Shown here in pieces: positions 1 to 6,137 of a stretch of 10,292 nt of DNA (its first letter is position 1; each line of letters starts with the position of its first letter). The stretch is taken from the NCBI GenBank assembly GCA_023453655.1, contig JAEXTE010000164.1, forward strand, positions 1-10,292, written 5' to 3'. Origin of the DNA: Pseudomonadota bacterium. GTDB lineage: Bacteria; Pseudomonadota; Gammaproteobacteria; Xanthomonadales; Xanthomonadaceae. The position numbers were made by a program, and so were the translations under genes. The notes under the pieces were generated by a model. It searched no databases and was not told the DNA's origin. It saw only the letters and a list, made by a program, of their open reading frames with translations.

Positions 1-658
1 CGTAGGGGCGCTCCGGGAACAGGATCAGGTGCGGCGCCTGGTCCGGGCCGTTGCCGGCCAGGCCCGCGGCGGCGGCCAGCCAGCCGGCATGGCGGCCCAT
101 GGCTTCGTAGACGAAGACCTTGGTCGAAGTCTCGGCCATCGCCGCCACGTCCAGCGCGGCCTCGCGCACCGACACCGCGGTGTACTTGGCGGCCGAACCG
201 AAACCCGGGCAGCAATCGGTCACTGCCAAGTCGTTGTCGATGGTCTTGGGCACGCCGATGCAGGTCAGCGGATAGCCGAACTCGGCCGCCAGCCTGGAGA
301 CCTTGTTGGCGGTGTCGGCCGAATCGTTGCCGCCGTTGTAGAGGAACCAGCGCACGTCGTGGGCCTTGAACACCTCCAGCAGGCGCTCGTACTTCGCGCG
401 GTCGGCCTCGACCGACTTGAGCTTGTAGCGGCAGGAGCCGAATGCGCCGCCGGGCGTATGGGCGAGGCCGCGGATGGCGGCCGCGGTCTCCTTCGAGGTG
501 TCGACCAGTTCCTCGCGCAGGGCGCCGAGGATGCCGTTGCGCGCCGCCAGCACCTTGATCCCGCGGGCGCGGGCCTCGGAAATCACGCCCGAGGCGGTGG
601 CGTTGATGACGGCGGTGACACCGCCGGACTGGGAATACAGGAGGGTTCCGGAAGCCAT
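1..658 (-). CDS. pfp: PPi-dependent 6-phosphofructokinase, N-terminal 219 residues (partial)
   Basis: Interconverts fructose 6-phosphate and fructose 1,6-bisphosphate using pyrophosphate as phosphoryl donor (reversible glycolytic step, cytosol). The reading frame is open from the ATG at 658 down to the left edge, so the C-terminal part lies outside the window. Visible motifs: N-terminal SQSGGVTAVIN (9-19), NGGNDS (108-113), PKTIDND (137-143, with the catalytic TIDND core) and MGRHAGW (187-193). Asp112 in GGND, where ATP enzymes have Gly (GGDG), and Lys138 in PKTIDND, where ATP enzymes have Gly (PGTIDN), are the established marks of pyrophosphate use; this part is family knowledge applied to visible residues. 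The start is set by the alignment of the first strand; the RBS is weak (an AGG at 666-664). It is divergent from adk, with 128 bp between the two starts. Confidence is high for family and donor, lower for the gene symbol (pfp or pfkA is used depending on the genome). Confidence 0.93.
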   Translation of the reverse strand, partial: MASGTLLYSQSGGVTAVINATASGVISEARARGIKVLAARNGILGALREELVDTSKETAAAIRGLAHTPGGAFGSCRYKLKSVEADRAKYERLLEVFKAHDVRWFLYNGGNDSADTANKVSRLAAEFGYPLTCIGVPKTIDNDLAVTDCCPGFGSAAKYTAVSVREAALDVAAMAETSTKVFVYEAMGRHAGWLAAAAGLAGNGPDQAPHLILFPERPY

Positions 659-696
659 ATGCGCCTATTGGAGAAGGTCGGAGGACGGGTTCGATG

Positions 697-713
697 GGTT
701 AAAGTGGCGCCTG
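697..713 (+). promoter_or_regulatory. Candidate adk promoter element, repeated upstream of mpl
   Basis: GGTTAAAGTGGCGCCTG here differs by a single inserted C from the 18-mer at 1989-2006 upstream of mpl. It contains TAAAGT (700-705), a 4/6 match to a -10 hexamer, which would give an adk leader of about 75 nt. I found no convincing -35 box. Promoter function is inferred only from position and recurrence. Confidence 0.3.
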
Positions 714-775
714 AATCGGCGGTGGCGGCCCGAGTGTAGCAACGGTCTGCGGCCGCTTCCGGTCTGGTTTCTGGT

Positions 776-780
776 GGGAG
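776..780 (+). promoter_or_regulatory. Ribosome binding site of adk
   Basis: GGGAG lies 6 nt before the ATG at 787. It is one of the clearer Shine-Dalgarno sites in this window and supports the chosen adk start. Confidence 0.6.
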
Positions 781-786
781 TCCTCG

Positions 787-1365
787 ATGCGATTGGTACT
801 GTTGGGAGCGCCCGGCTCGGGCAAGGGCACGCAGGCGGCACGGCTCAAGGAGCACCTGCAGGTCCCGCACATTTCCACCGGCGACCTGCTGCGCGCCGAA
901 GTGGCGGCGGGCTCCCCGCTCGGGCTGCAGGCCAAGGAAGGGATGGCCCGCGGCGAGCTGGTCAGCGACGACATCCTGCTGGGGATGCTCAAGGACCGCT
1001 TCTCGCGCGACGACACCCGCGCCGGCTTCATCCTCGACGGTTACCCGCGCAACCTTGCCCAGGCCGCGGCCCTGGACGAGCTGCTGGCCGCCCTGGGGCA
1101 GAAGTTCGACGCCGCCGTGCAGCTGACCGTCGACAACGAGCTGATCATCGAGCGCCTGGCCGGCCGGGCCAAGGCCGAGGGCCGCGCCGACGACAACCCC
1201 GAATCGGTGCGCAAGCGCCTGGAGGTCTACGACCAGCAGACCGCGCCTGTGATCGAGTTCTACCGCCAGCACGGCCAGCTGACCATCGTCGACGGCGTCG
1301 GCGGCCTGGACGAGGTGTTCAACCGCATCATCGAGGCGATCGCCCCGGAGAAGGCGGTCGGCTGA
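787..1365 (+). CDS. adk: Adenylate kinase, short-LID form
   Basis: Catalyses ATP + AMP to 2 ADP, setting the adenylate energy charge (cytosolic, essential). It has 192 residues, the length of the short bacterial form rather than the ~214-residue form with a long LID. Visible motifs: P-loop GAPGSGKGTQ (7-16), AMP-site TGDLLR (31-36), signature GFILDGYPR (80-88), LID arginines R123 and R127, RADDNPE (133-139) and RKRLEVYDQQT (142-152). There are no zinc-binding cysteines in the LID. The start is supported by GGGAG 6 nt upstream and by the P-loop beginning at residue 7, as is normal. It is divergent from the PPi-PFK gene and convergent with the DUF411 gene 34 bp downstream, with a GC hairpin between them. 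Nothing is broken or unusual. Confidence 0.97.
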   Translation: MRLVLLGAPGSGKGTQAARLKEHLQVPHISTGDLLRAEVAAGSPLGLQAKEGMARGELVSDDILLGMLKDRFSRDDTRAGFILDGYPRNLAQAAALDELLAALGQKFDAAVQLTVDNELIIERLAGRAKAEGRADDNPESVRKRLEVYDQQTAPVIEFYRQHGQLTIVDGVGGLDEVFNRIIEAIAPEKAVG

Positions 1366-1374
1366 CCGGCCGCT

Positions 1375-1391
1375 GCGGGCGCCACGCCCGC
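1375..1391. terminator. GC hairpin between convergent adk and DUF411 genes
   Basis: A perfect 7-bp inverted repeat, GCGGGCG / CGCCCGC, with a 3-nt CCA loop starts 9 nt after the adk stop and 8 nt beyond the DUF411 stop on the other strand. On the plus strand it is followed by TTGCGCCTT, a poor U-tract; the minus-strand exit has no T run. Its place between two convergent genes fits a shared transcription end, but it does not look like a strong intrinsic terminator. Confidence 0.45.
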
Positions 1392-1399
1392 TTGCGCCT

Positions 1400-1900
1400 T
1401 CAGTCGCGCGGGTAGCGGCTGTACTCGCGGCTGCTGCCGTCCTCGAGCACCAGCATCACCGCGTAGGGCTGGACGATGCCCTCGGGGTGATCCATGCCCG
1501 GCGAGCCCAGCGGCATGCCCGGCACGGCCAGTCCCTTCGCCGCCGGGCGCTCGCGCAGCAGGCGCGCGATGTCCGCCGCCGGCACGTGGCCCTCGACGAA
1601 ATAACCCCCGACCTCGGCGGTGTGGCAGGACGCCATCGCCTGCGGCACGCCGGCGGCGTCCTTGACCGTGGCCATGTCCTCCACGTCCTGCGCCTGCACC
1701 GGGAAGCCGGCATCGCGCAGGTGCTCGATCCAGACGCTGCAGCAGCCGCAGCTCGGGTGCTTGCGCACCGTGACTTCGGGCAGGTCGGTGGCCTGGGCCG
1801 CCACGGGCGAGGCGGCGGTGGACGCCACTTCGCTGCTGGAGCCGACGGCGTTGCAGCCCAGCAGCAGCGCCAGCGCGGCGGCGGAGGAGAGGCGGATCAT
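1400..1900 (-). CDS. DUF411 / CopG-like putative metal-binding lipoprotein
   Basis: A 166-residue exported protein of the DUF411 family, whose characterised member CopG is a periplasmic copper-resistance protein with a thioredoxin-like fold and a Cys-bound copper cluster. The N-terminus has a short hydrophobic stretch ending in LLGC (13-16), which reads as a lipobox with Cys16 as lipidation site, followed by a Ser/Ala-rich linker (17-38). The domain holds HPSCGCC (48-54; Cys51, Cys53, Cys54), SCHT (91-94), EGHVP (103-107), VPGMP (126-130), GSPGM (132-136) and a C-terminal tail. The Cys, His and Met residues are plausible metal ligands. The ATG at 1900 has GAGGA (1912-1908) 7 nt upstream. No other copper genes (copA, copB, cusR type) flank it, so the copper role is inferred from family only. 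It converges with adk and diverges from mpl. Confidence 0.88.
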   Translation of the reverse strand: MIRLSSAAALALLLGCNAVGSSSEVASTAASPVAAQATDLPEVTVRKHPSCGCCSVWIEHLRDAGFPVQAQDVEDMATVKDAAGVPQAMASCHTAEVGGYFVEGHVPAADIARLLRERPAAKGLAVPGMPLGSPGMDHPEGIVQPYAVMLVLEDGSSREYSRYPRD

Positions 1901-1928
1901 GCGGAAGTCCTCGGAAATCGACCGGCGC

Positions 1929-1934
1929 AGTCTA
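1929..1934 (-). promoter_or_regulatory. Candidate -10 box of the DUF411 gene
   Basis: Read on the minus strand the hexamer is TAGACT, 4/6 to TATAAT and identical to the hexamer before the LON-domain gene at 3467. It ends 28 nt before the ATG at 1900, leaving room for a short leader that includes the GAGGA ribosome site. No clear -35 box is visible. Confidence 0.35.
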
Positions 1935-1988
1935 GCGCCCGTTCCCGCCCCTGGCCTTGACCGGCATCAGCCGGCGTCGCGCGGCTTT

Positions 1989-2006
1989 GGTTAAAGTGCG
2001 CGCCTG
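1989..2006 (+). promoter_or_regulatory. Candidate mpl promoter element, repeated upstream of adk
   Basis: GGTTAAAGTGCGCGCCTG, the second copy of the motif at 697-713. The embedded TAAAGT (1992-1997) ends 30 nt before the TTG start of mpl, suitable for a -10 box with a short leader. No good -35 is visible at the right spacing; a TTGACC at 1957-1962 is 29 bp away, too far for a standard promoter. Confidence 0.35.
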
Positions 2007-2027
2007 TCACGCCACCCAGGATCCGCC

Positions 2028-3398
2028 TTGAAACTCCACATCCTCGGCATCGCCGGCACGTTCATGGGCGGGGTCGCCGCGCTCGCGCGCGAACTGGGGC
2101 ACCAGGTCGAGGGCAGCGACCAGGCCGTCTACCCGCCGATGTCGACCCAGCTCGAGCGGCTGGGCATCGTCCTGCGCCAGGGGTACGAGCCCGCTCATAT
2201 CTCGGCCGACGCCGACACCGTGGTGATCGGCAACGCGCTCTCGCGCGGCAATGCCGCGGTCGAGGCGGTGCTCGACGCCGGCCGTGCCTACACCTCGGGC
2301 GCCGAATGGCTGCGCGACCAGGTGCTGCCGGGCCGCGACGTGCTGGCCGTGGCCGGCACCCACGGCAAGACCACCACCACCAGCCTGCTCGCCTTCCTGC
2401 TGCAGGCGGCCGGGCGCGAGCCGGGCTTCCTGATCGGCGGCGTGGCCGAGGATTTCGGCGTGTCGGCGCGCATGGGCGGGGGGCGCGAGTTCGTGGTCGA
2501 GGCCGACGAGTACGACACCGCCTTCTTCGACAAGCGCAGCAAGTTCGTCCACTACCGGCCGCTGGTGGCGATCCTCAACAACCTCGAATACGACCACGCC
2601 GACATCTTTCCGGACGTGGCCGCGATCCAGCGCCAGTTCCACCACCTGGTGCGCACCGTGCCCGGGCGCGGGCGGCTGCTGGTCAACGGCCACGACGCGC
2701 GCCTGCGCGAAGTCCTGGAGATGGGCTGCTGGACGCCGGTCGAGCGCTTCGGTTTCGATCACTCGTTCGAATGGAGCGCGCGTCGGCTGCGCGAGGACGG
2801 CAGCGCGTTCGAGGTGCTGCACCGGGGACGCGTGCTGGGCACGGTCGAATGGCCGCTGCTGGGCGACCACAACCTGCTCAACGGCCTGGCCGCGCTGGCG
2901 GCCTGCGCGGCGGTCGGGGTGGACGTGGCGGCGGTGCTGCCGGCGCTGGCGGGTTTCCGCGGCGTGAAGCGGCGCATGGAGCTGCTGGGCCAGGCGCGCG
3001 GGATCACCGTCTACGACGACTTCGCCCACCACCCGACCGCGATCGCCACCACCCTGGCCGGCCTGCGCGCGAAAGTCGGGGACGCGCGGATCGTCGTGGC
3101 GATGGAGCCGCGCAGCAATTCGATGCGGCTGGGCGCCCATGCCGACGCGCTGGCGCCATCGCTGGAACAGGCCGACGCGGTGGTGTTCCTGGCCCGGCCC
3201 GAACTGCCCTGGGATGCCGCCAGGGTGGTGTCGGCGGTGCGCGGCCAGGCCCGCGCCGTGGCCGATGCGGACACCCTGCTGGCGGCGCTCGGAGCGACCG
3301 TGCGCGAGGGCGACCACGTGGTGTTCATGTCCAACGGCGGCTTCGACGGCGCGCCACGCCGGTTCCTGAGCGCGCTGGACCAGGCGGGAACCGGGTGA
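2028..3398 (+). CDS. mpl: UDP-MurNAc:L-Ala-gamma-D-Glu-meso-DAP ligase (murein recycling)
   Basis: ATP-dependent ligase that attaches recycled murein tripeptide directly to UDP-N-acetylmuramate, bypassing MurC, MurD and MurE (cytosol, peptidoglycan recycling). It has 456 residues, normal for Mpl. Visible in order: N-terminal dinucleotide-like loop HILGIAGTFMGG (4-15), GSD (29-31), YPPMSTQLE (35-43), ATP P-loop AGTHGKTTTT (109-118), EADEYDTAFFDKRSKF (158-173), NNLEYDHADIF (184-194), GDHNLLNG (279-286) and the C-terminal-domain motif DDFAHHPTA (330-338). TFMGG and EYDTAFFDKRSKF separate Mpl from MurC. The start is TTG at 2028: it puts the first strand at residue 2, exactly as in the E. coli protein, and AGGA (2018-2021) lies 6 nt upstream. 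Downstream, after a hairpin and 82 bp, is the LON-domain gene on the same strand. Confidence 0.96.
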   Translation: MKLHILGIAGTFMGGVAALARELGHQVEGSDQAVYPPMSTQLERLGIVLRQGYEPAHISADADTVVIGNALSRGNAAVEAVLDAGRAYTSGAEWLRDQVLPGRDVLAVAGTHGKTTTTSLLAFLLQAAGREPGFLIGGVAEDFGVSARMGGGREFVVEADEYDTAFFDKRSKFVHYRPLVAILNNLEYDHADIFPDVAAIQRQFHHLVRTVPGRGRLLVNGHDARLREVLEMGCWTPVERFGFDHSFEWSARRLREDGSAFEVLHRGRVLGTVEWPLLGDHNLLNGLAALAACAAVGVDVAAVLPALAGFRGVKRRMELLGQARGITVYDDFAHHPTAIATTLAGLRAKVGDARIVVAMEPRSNSMRLGAHADALAPSLEQADAVVFLARPELPWDAARVVSAVRGQARAVADADTLLAALGATVREGDHVVFMSNGGFDGAPRRFLSALDQAGTG

Positions 3399-3408
3399 CG
3401 CTCGCGGC

Positions 3409-3434
3409 GCCGGCACCGCCGATCGCGTGCCGGC
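3409..3434 (+). terminator. Hairpin after mpl
   Basis: A perfect 8-bp inverted repeat, GCCGGCAC (3409-3416) and GTGCCGGC (3427-3434), with a 10-nt loop, 10 nt past the mpl stop. It is followed by TCTTCGT, a mild T-rich stretch but no true U-tract. It probably ends or attenuates mpl transcription ahead of the next gene, which has its own promoter-like hexamer at 3467. Confidence 0.45.
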
Positions 3435-3466
3435 TCTTCGTGATCCGGGCGCTGCCGCCCGCGGCG

Positions 3467-3472
3467 TAGACT
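3467..3472 (+). promoter_or_regulatory. -10-like hexamer 8 nt before the LON-domain gene (leaderless start)
   Basis: TAGACT is followed by GCCGCCGC and then ATG at 3481. With the usual 6-7 nt between a -10 box and the start site, transcription would begin at or within 2 nt of the ATG. No Shine-Dalgarno sequence is present in the gap. I see no convincing -35 box. Confidence 0.4.
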
Positions 3473-3480
3473 GCCGCCGC

Positions 3481-4050
3481 ATGCACGAGGTCCTGCCCCT
3501 GTTCCCGCTGCACACCGTGCTGGTCCCCGGCGCCGCGCTGGGAATGCGCGTGTTCGAACCGCGCTATCTCGACCTGGTGCGCGAGTGCGGGCGCACCGGC
3601 GGCGGCTTCGGCGTGTGCCTGATCGCCGAGGGCGAGGAGGCCGGCGCACCGGCCGTCCCCGAAGCCTGCGGCACCGAGGCGCGGATCGAGGATTTCGACA
3701 CCGGTCCCGATGGCCTGCTGCAGTTGCGGTTGCGCGGCCACCGGAGGTTCCGGGTGCACCGTACCCGGGTGCGCGACAACGGCCTGGTCGAGGCCGAGGT
3801 GGACTGGTGCGCGCCAGACCCCGTGGCCGAACTGCAGCCCCAGCACGCGCTGCTGGGCGAGGTGCTGCGGCGGATCCTGGAGCAGTTCGAGGCCGACCTG
3901 GCGATTCCCGAGCGGCGCTTCGACGAGGCGGCCTGGGTGGGTTGGCGGCTGGCCGAGCTGCTGCCGCTCACCCTGGAACAGCGCCAGCGGCTGCTCGAGC
4001 AGGACGATCCGGACCAGCGCCTGGACGCGATGCTCGACCTGATCCTCTGA
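3481..4050 (+). CDS. LON substrate-binding (N-terminal) domain protein
   Basis: A stand-alone protein of 189 residues resembling the N-terminal substrate-recognition domain of Lon protease, without the AAA+ and Ser/Lys protease domains. The start LPLFPLHTVLVPGAALGMRVFEPRYLDLV is the diagnostic N-terminal pattern: LPLFPL (5-10), VPG (15-17) and RVFEPRYLDLV (23-33). A beta-rich part follows, with the FGVCLI (44-49) and RGHRRFRV (100-107) strands, then an acidic helical C-terminus (from about 120) rich in Leu, Gln and Glu. In-frame codons upstream of 3481 would add a non-family extension covering the -10-like hexamer, so the ATG at 3481 is preferred. The function of such solo LON-domain proteins is not established; a role in binding damaged or unfolded protein is conjecture. 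It converges with the DedA/PAP2 gene, with 18 bp between the stops. Confidence 0.87.
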   Translation: MHEVLPLFPLHTVLVPGAALGMRVFEPRYLDLVRECGRTGGGFGVCLIAEGEEAGAPAVPEACGTEARIEDFDTGPDGLLQLRLRGHRRFRVHRTRVRDNGLVEAEVDWCAPDPVAELQPQHALLGEVLRRILEQFEADLAIPERRFDEAAWVGWRLAELLPLTLEQRQRLLEQDDPDQRLDAMLDLIL

Positions 4051-4068
4051 TCGACCGGGCGCGGCGGA

Positions 4069-6090
4069 TCAGCGGGACGCCCCGCCGTCCCGGCCCAGGG
4101 CCCCGGCATCCGTGCGCAGGCGCAGCACCGGCGCCAGCGTGTGCGGATGCGGTGCCTGGCGCATCGGGAAACCGGTCAGGGCGCGCTGCACCGCGGCGTG
4201 CGCGGCATCGTCATCCAGCACCGGAAGCCAGATGCCGAACAGCCCGCCCAGCGGCCGCTCGAACGACAGCGTCTGGGTGGTGCCGATCCACAGCGGCGTG
4301 CCGTCGGCCAGCCGCGCCGGTGCGCGCCACAGGCGCAGCGCCTGCAGGCGGCCGTCCCCGACCGGGCGGCGCATCAGCAGGGTCTCGGCCTCCGAGCCCA
4401 GGGTGGCCGGCAGGACCGCCTGTTCCCCGGCCGGCATGTCGTCGTCGAGCAGGCCCAGCGTGGCGACCCAGTCCGCTTGCGGCTGCACGTCCCAGCCCAG
4501 CGACTGCAGGTGGCCCCGCAGCGGCTCCAGCGGCCCCGCCACCTGGATCTCCAGCGCCCAGCGGCGGCTGGCGTCGCGCTCGCGGCGCTGGCCCGGCAGG
4601 CGCGCCCAGTCGCGCTCCCACCACTCGTCCCGCTCCAGCACCAGCGCCGGCGCCGGGGCGTGGAAGCGTTCGAGCAGCGGGTCCACCGCGCGCGGCGCAT
4701 GCCACAACGCGGCGGCCGCGAAGCTGACATAGAAGATCGCCGCCAGCGGCCGCATCCAGAACGAGCGCGCGACGTGCCGGCGGTAGGCCAGCCCCAGCAC
4801 CAGCAGCCAGACGATGCCCAGCAGCATCCCGCCGACCACGTCGCTGAGCCAGTGCGCGCCCAGGTACAGGCGCGAGAAGCCGAGCAGCACCCCGACCACG
4901 CCCGCCACCAGATAGGGCCAGACCCGGCTGCGTCCAGGCAGCTCGCGCGCGATCAGCACCGCGAAGAAGCCGAACGTCACCGTGGTCATCGTCACCGAGA
5001 CCGAGGGGAATCCGAAACCGCTGTGCGCGGTCGGCGGGCGCGGCATGTCGATCAGCTGCGCCAGCCCCGAGGTCAGCACCAGGCCGAAGGCCAGCGCCGC
5101 CAGCCAGTGCGCCGCGGCGATCCAGCGCCGCCGCCACAGCAGCCACAGCAGGGCCAGGGCGGAGGCCGGGACCAGCACCTCCCAGTCGCCAATCGAGGCC
5201 AGGCCCGCCATCAGCCGGTCGGCCAGCGGGTTGCGCAGGGTGTACATGGCCTGGAACACGGTCAGGTCCAGCGCCAGCGGCTCGCCGCGCATCCACACCG
5301 TGCCCAGCAGGGCGAACCAGGCCCAGCCGATCGCCAGCAGGCAGGCGGCCAGGATCGCCAGAGACGCCGATTCGGGACGGCGCGGATCGACCAGCGACGC
5401 GGCGTAGCGGCCCAGCCGCGGATGCGCGCGGGTCCACTGCAGCAGGCGTGCGAGCAGGGCGTTGGCGTGGCGGTCGAACCAGCGGTAGGTGTAGAGCACC
5501 CCGGCCCAGGCCAGTGCCAGCACCACCAGCAGCCCGCCCAGCACCAGCACCAGCCGGTCGGCCACCGCCGCCACCGCGTCGTAGGAGGCGCCGAAGATCC
5601 AGCCCGGCGCCAGGAACAGCGCGGCCCACAGCACGCAGGCCAGCAGGCTCATCGGCACGTAGCGCCGCAGCGGCATGCCCAGCATGCCGGCGATGGCCGG
5701 GACGAAGGCGCGGATGGCGCCGACGAAGCGCGCGATCAGGATCCCGGTCAGGCCATGCCGGCGGAACACCTGCTCGCCGCGGTCGAGCAGTTGCGGATAG
5801 CGGCTGAACGGCCAGTGCTCGCGCAGTTGCGGCCCCCAGCGCCGTCCCACCCAGTAACCGATGCCGTCGCCGGCGAAGGCGCCGAGCGCGGCGCAGGCGA
5901 TCGCGTAGGTGCCGTCGATATGGCCGAGGCCGATCAGCGCGCCGATCGCGAACAGCAGCGGCAGCGCCGGCACCACGATGCCGAGCACGATGATCGAATC
6001 GCAGAACGCGATGAGGAAGATCAGGCCGCCGGCCGCGACGGGATGGGCGCTGATCCAGGCGAGCGTGGCGTCGAACCAGCCGGAGTCCAT
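4069..6090 (-). CDS. DedA - PAP2-like - LssY-like fusion membrane protein
   Basis: A 673-residue inner-membrane protein. Residues 1-200: DedA family, with hydrophobic segments, AGDGIGYWVGRRWG (73-86) and the ARFVGAIRAFVPAIAG block (120-135) carrying the conserved Arg127 and Pro131. DedA proteins move lipid carriers or phospholipids across the membrane. Residues 245-440: PAP2 (lipid phosphate phosphatase) fold with about six hydrophobic segments. Motif 3 is intact (SRLYLGAHWLSD, 406-417, nucleophile-type His413). Motif 2, normally PSGH, reads PSVS (362-365), and motif 1 (KX6RP) reads with Ala344 in place of Lys before RP at 351-352. Residues 480-673: soluble region resembling the LssY C-terminal domain (WERDW, GTPLWIG, final LRLRT). 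The ATG at 6090 is set by the DedA start and a -10-like hexamer 6 nt upstream. A role in lipid-phosphate recycling is inferred; whether the phosphatase is active is doubtful. Confidence 0.9.
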   Translation of the reverse strand: MDSGWFDATLAWISAHPVAAGGLIFLIAFCDSIIVLGIVVPALPLLFAIGALIGLGHIDGTYAIACAALGAFAGDGIGYWVGRRWGPQLREHWPFSRYPQLLDRGEQVFRRHGLTGILIARFVGAIRAFVPAIAGMLGMPLRRYVPMSLLACVLWAALFLAPGWIFGASYDAVAAVADRLVLVLGGLLVVLALAWAGVLYTYRWFDRHANALLARLLQWTRAHPRLGRYAASLVDPRRPESASLAILAACLLAIGWAWFALLGTVWMRGEPLALDLTVFQAMYTLRNPLADRLMAGLASIGDWEVLVPASALALLWLLWRRRWIAAAHWLAALAFGLVLTSGLAQLIDMPRPPTAHSGFGFPSVSVTMTTVTFGFFAVLIARELPGRSRVWPYLVAGVVGVLLGFSRLYLGAHWLSDVVGGMLLGIVWLLVLGLAYRRHVARSFWMRPLAAIFYVSFAAAALWHAPRAVDPLLERFHAPAPALVLERDEWWERDWARLPGQRRERDASRRWALEIQVAGPLEPLRGHLQSLGWDVQPQADWVATLGLLDDDMPAGEQAVLPATLGSEAETLLMRRPVGDGRLQALRLWRAPARLADGTPLWIGTTQTLSFERPLGGLFGIWLPVLDDDAAHAAVQRALTGFPMRQAPHPHTLAPVLRLRTDAGALGRDGGASR

Positions 6091-6096
6091 CGGGCG

Positions 6097-6102
6097 ATTA
6101 TG
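6097..6102 (-). promoter_or_regulatory. -10 box of the DedA/PAP2 gene, leaderless spacing
   Basis: On the minus strand this reads CATAAT (5/6 to TATAAT), followed by the 6-nt CGCCCG and then the ATG at 6090. That is the spacing at which transcription starts on the A of the start codon. There is no Shine-Dalgarno sequence. No convincing -35 hexamer was found. Confidence 0.5.
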
Positions 6103-6125
6103 ACAGCGGCCGCTGACTGCTCGCC

Positions 6126-6131
6126 TACACT
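6126..6131 (+). promoter_or_regulatory. -10 box of the kinase-like gene, leaderless spacing
   Basis: TACACT (4/6 to TATAAT) is followed by GTGGCC and then ATG at 6138, again exactly 6 nt. An ATGACA at 6100-6105 resembles a -35 box (5/6 to TTGACA) but at 20 bp spacing, which is long. No ribosome site is visible. The GTG at 6132 is also in frame and could be an alternative start, but it would fall upstream of the predicted transcript. Confidence 0.45.
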
Positions 6132-6137
6132 GTGGCC

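Noticed and set aside
29..739. Plus-strand frame opposite the phosphofructokinase gene
   Set aside because: No family pattern; the minus strand encodes an unmistakable PPi-PFK N-terminus.
1957..1962. TTGACC as a -35 box for mpl
   Set aside because: It lies 29 bp from the TAAAGT hexamer, far beyond the normal 15-19 bp spacer, and no better -10 box is found at the proper distance.
2007..3515. 502-codon open frame on the minus strand, antisense to mpl
   Set aside because: Low-complexity Arg/His/Gln-rich translation with no family motif; the plus strand encodes a complete Mpl with all active-site motifs.
4039..4072. 7-bp inverted repeat CTGATCC / GGATCAG spanning the convergent stops of the LON-domain and DedA/PAP2 genes
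   Set aside because: The 20-nt loop, short stem and lack of a T-run make it a poor terminator, and part of the symmetry comes from the two facing TGA stop codons.
6132..6137. GTG at 6132 as start of the kinase-like gene
   Set aside because: It would add only two residues and lies within the 6 nt between the -10-like hexamer and the ATG at 6138, upstream of the predicted transcript start.
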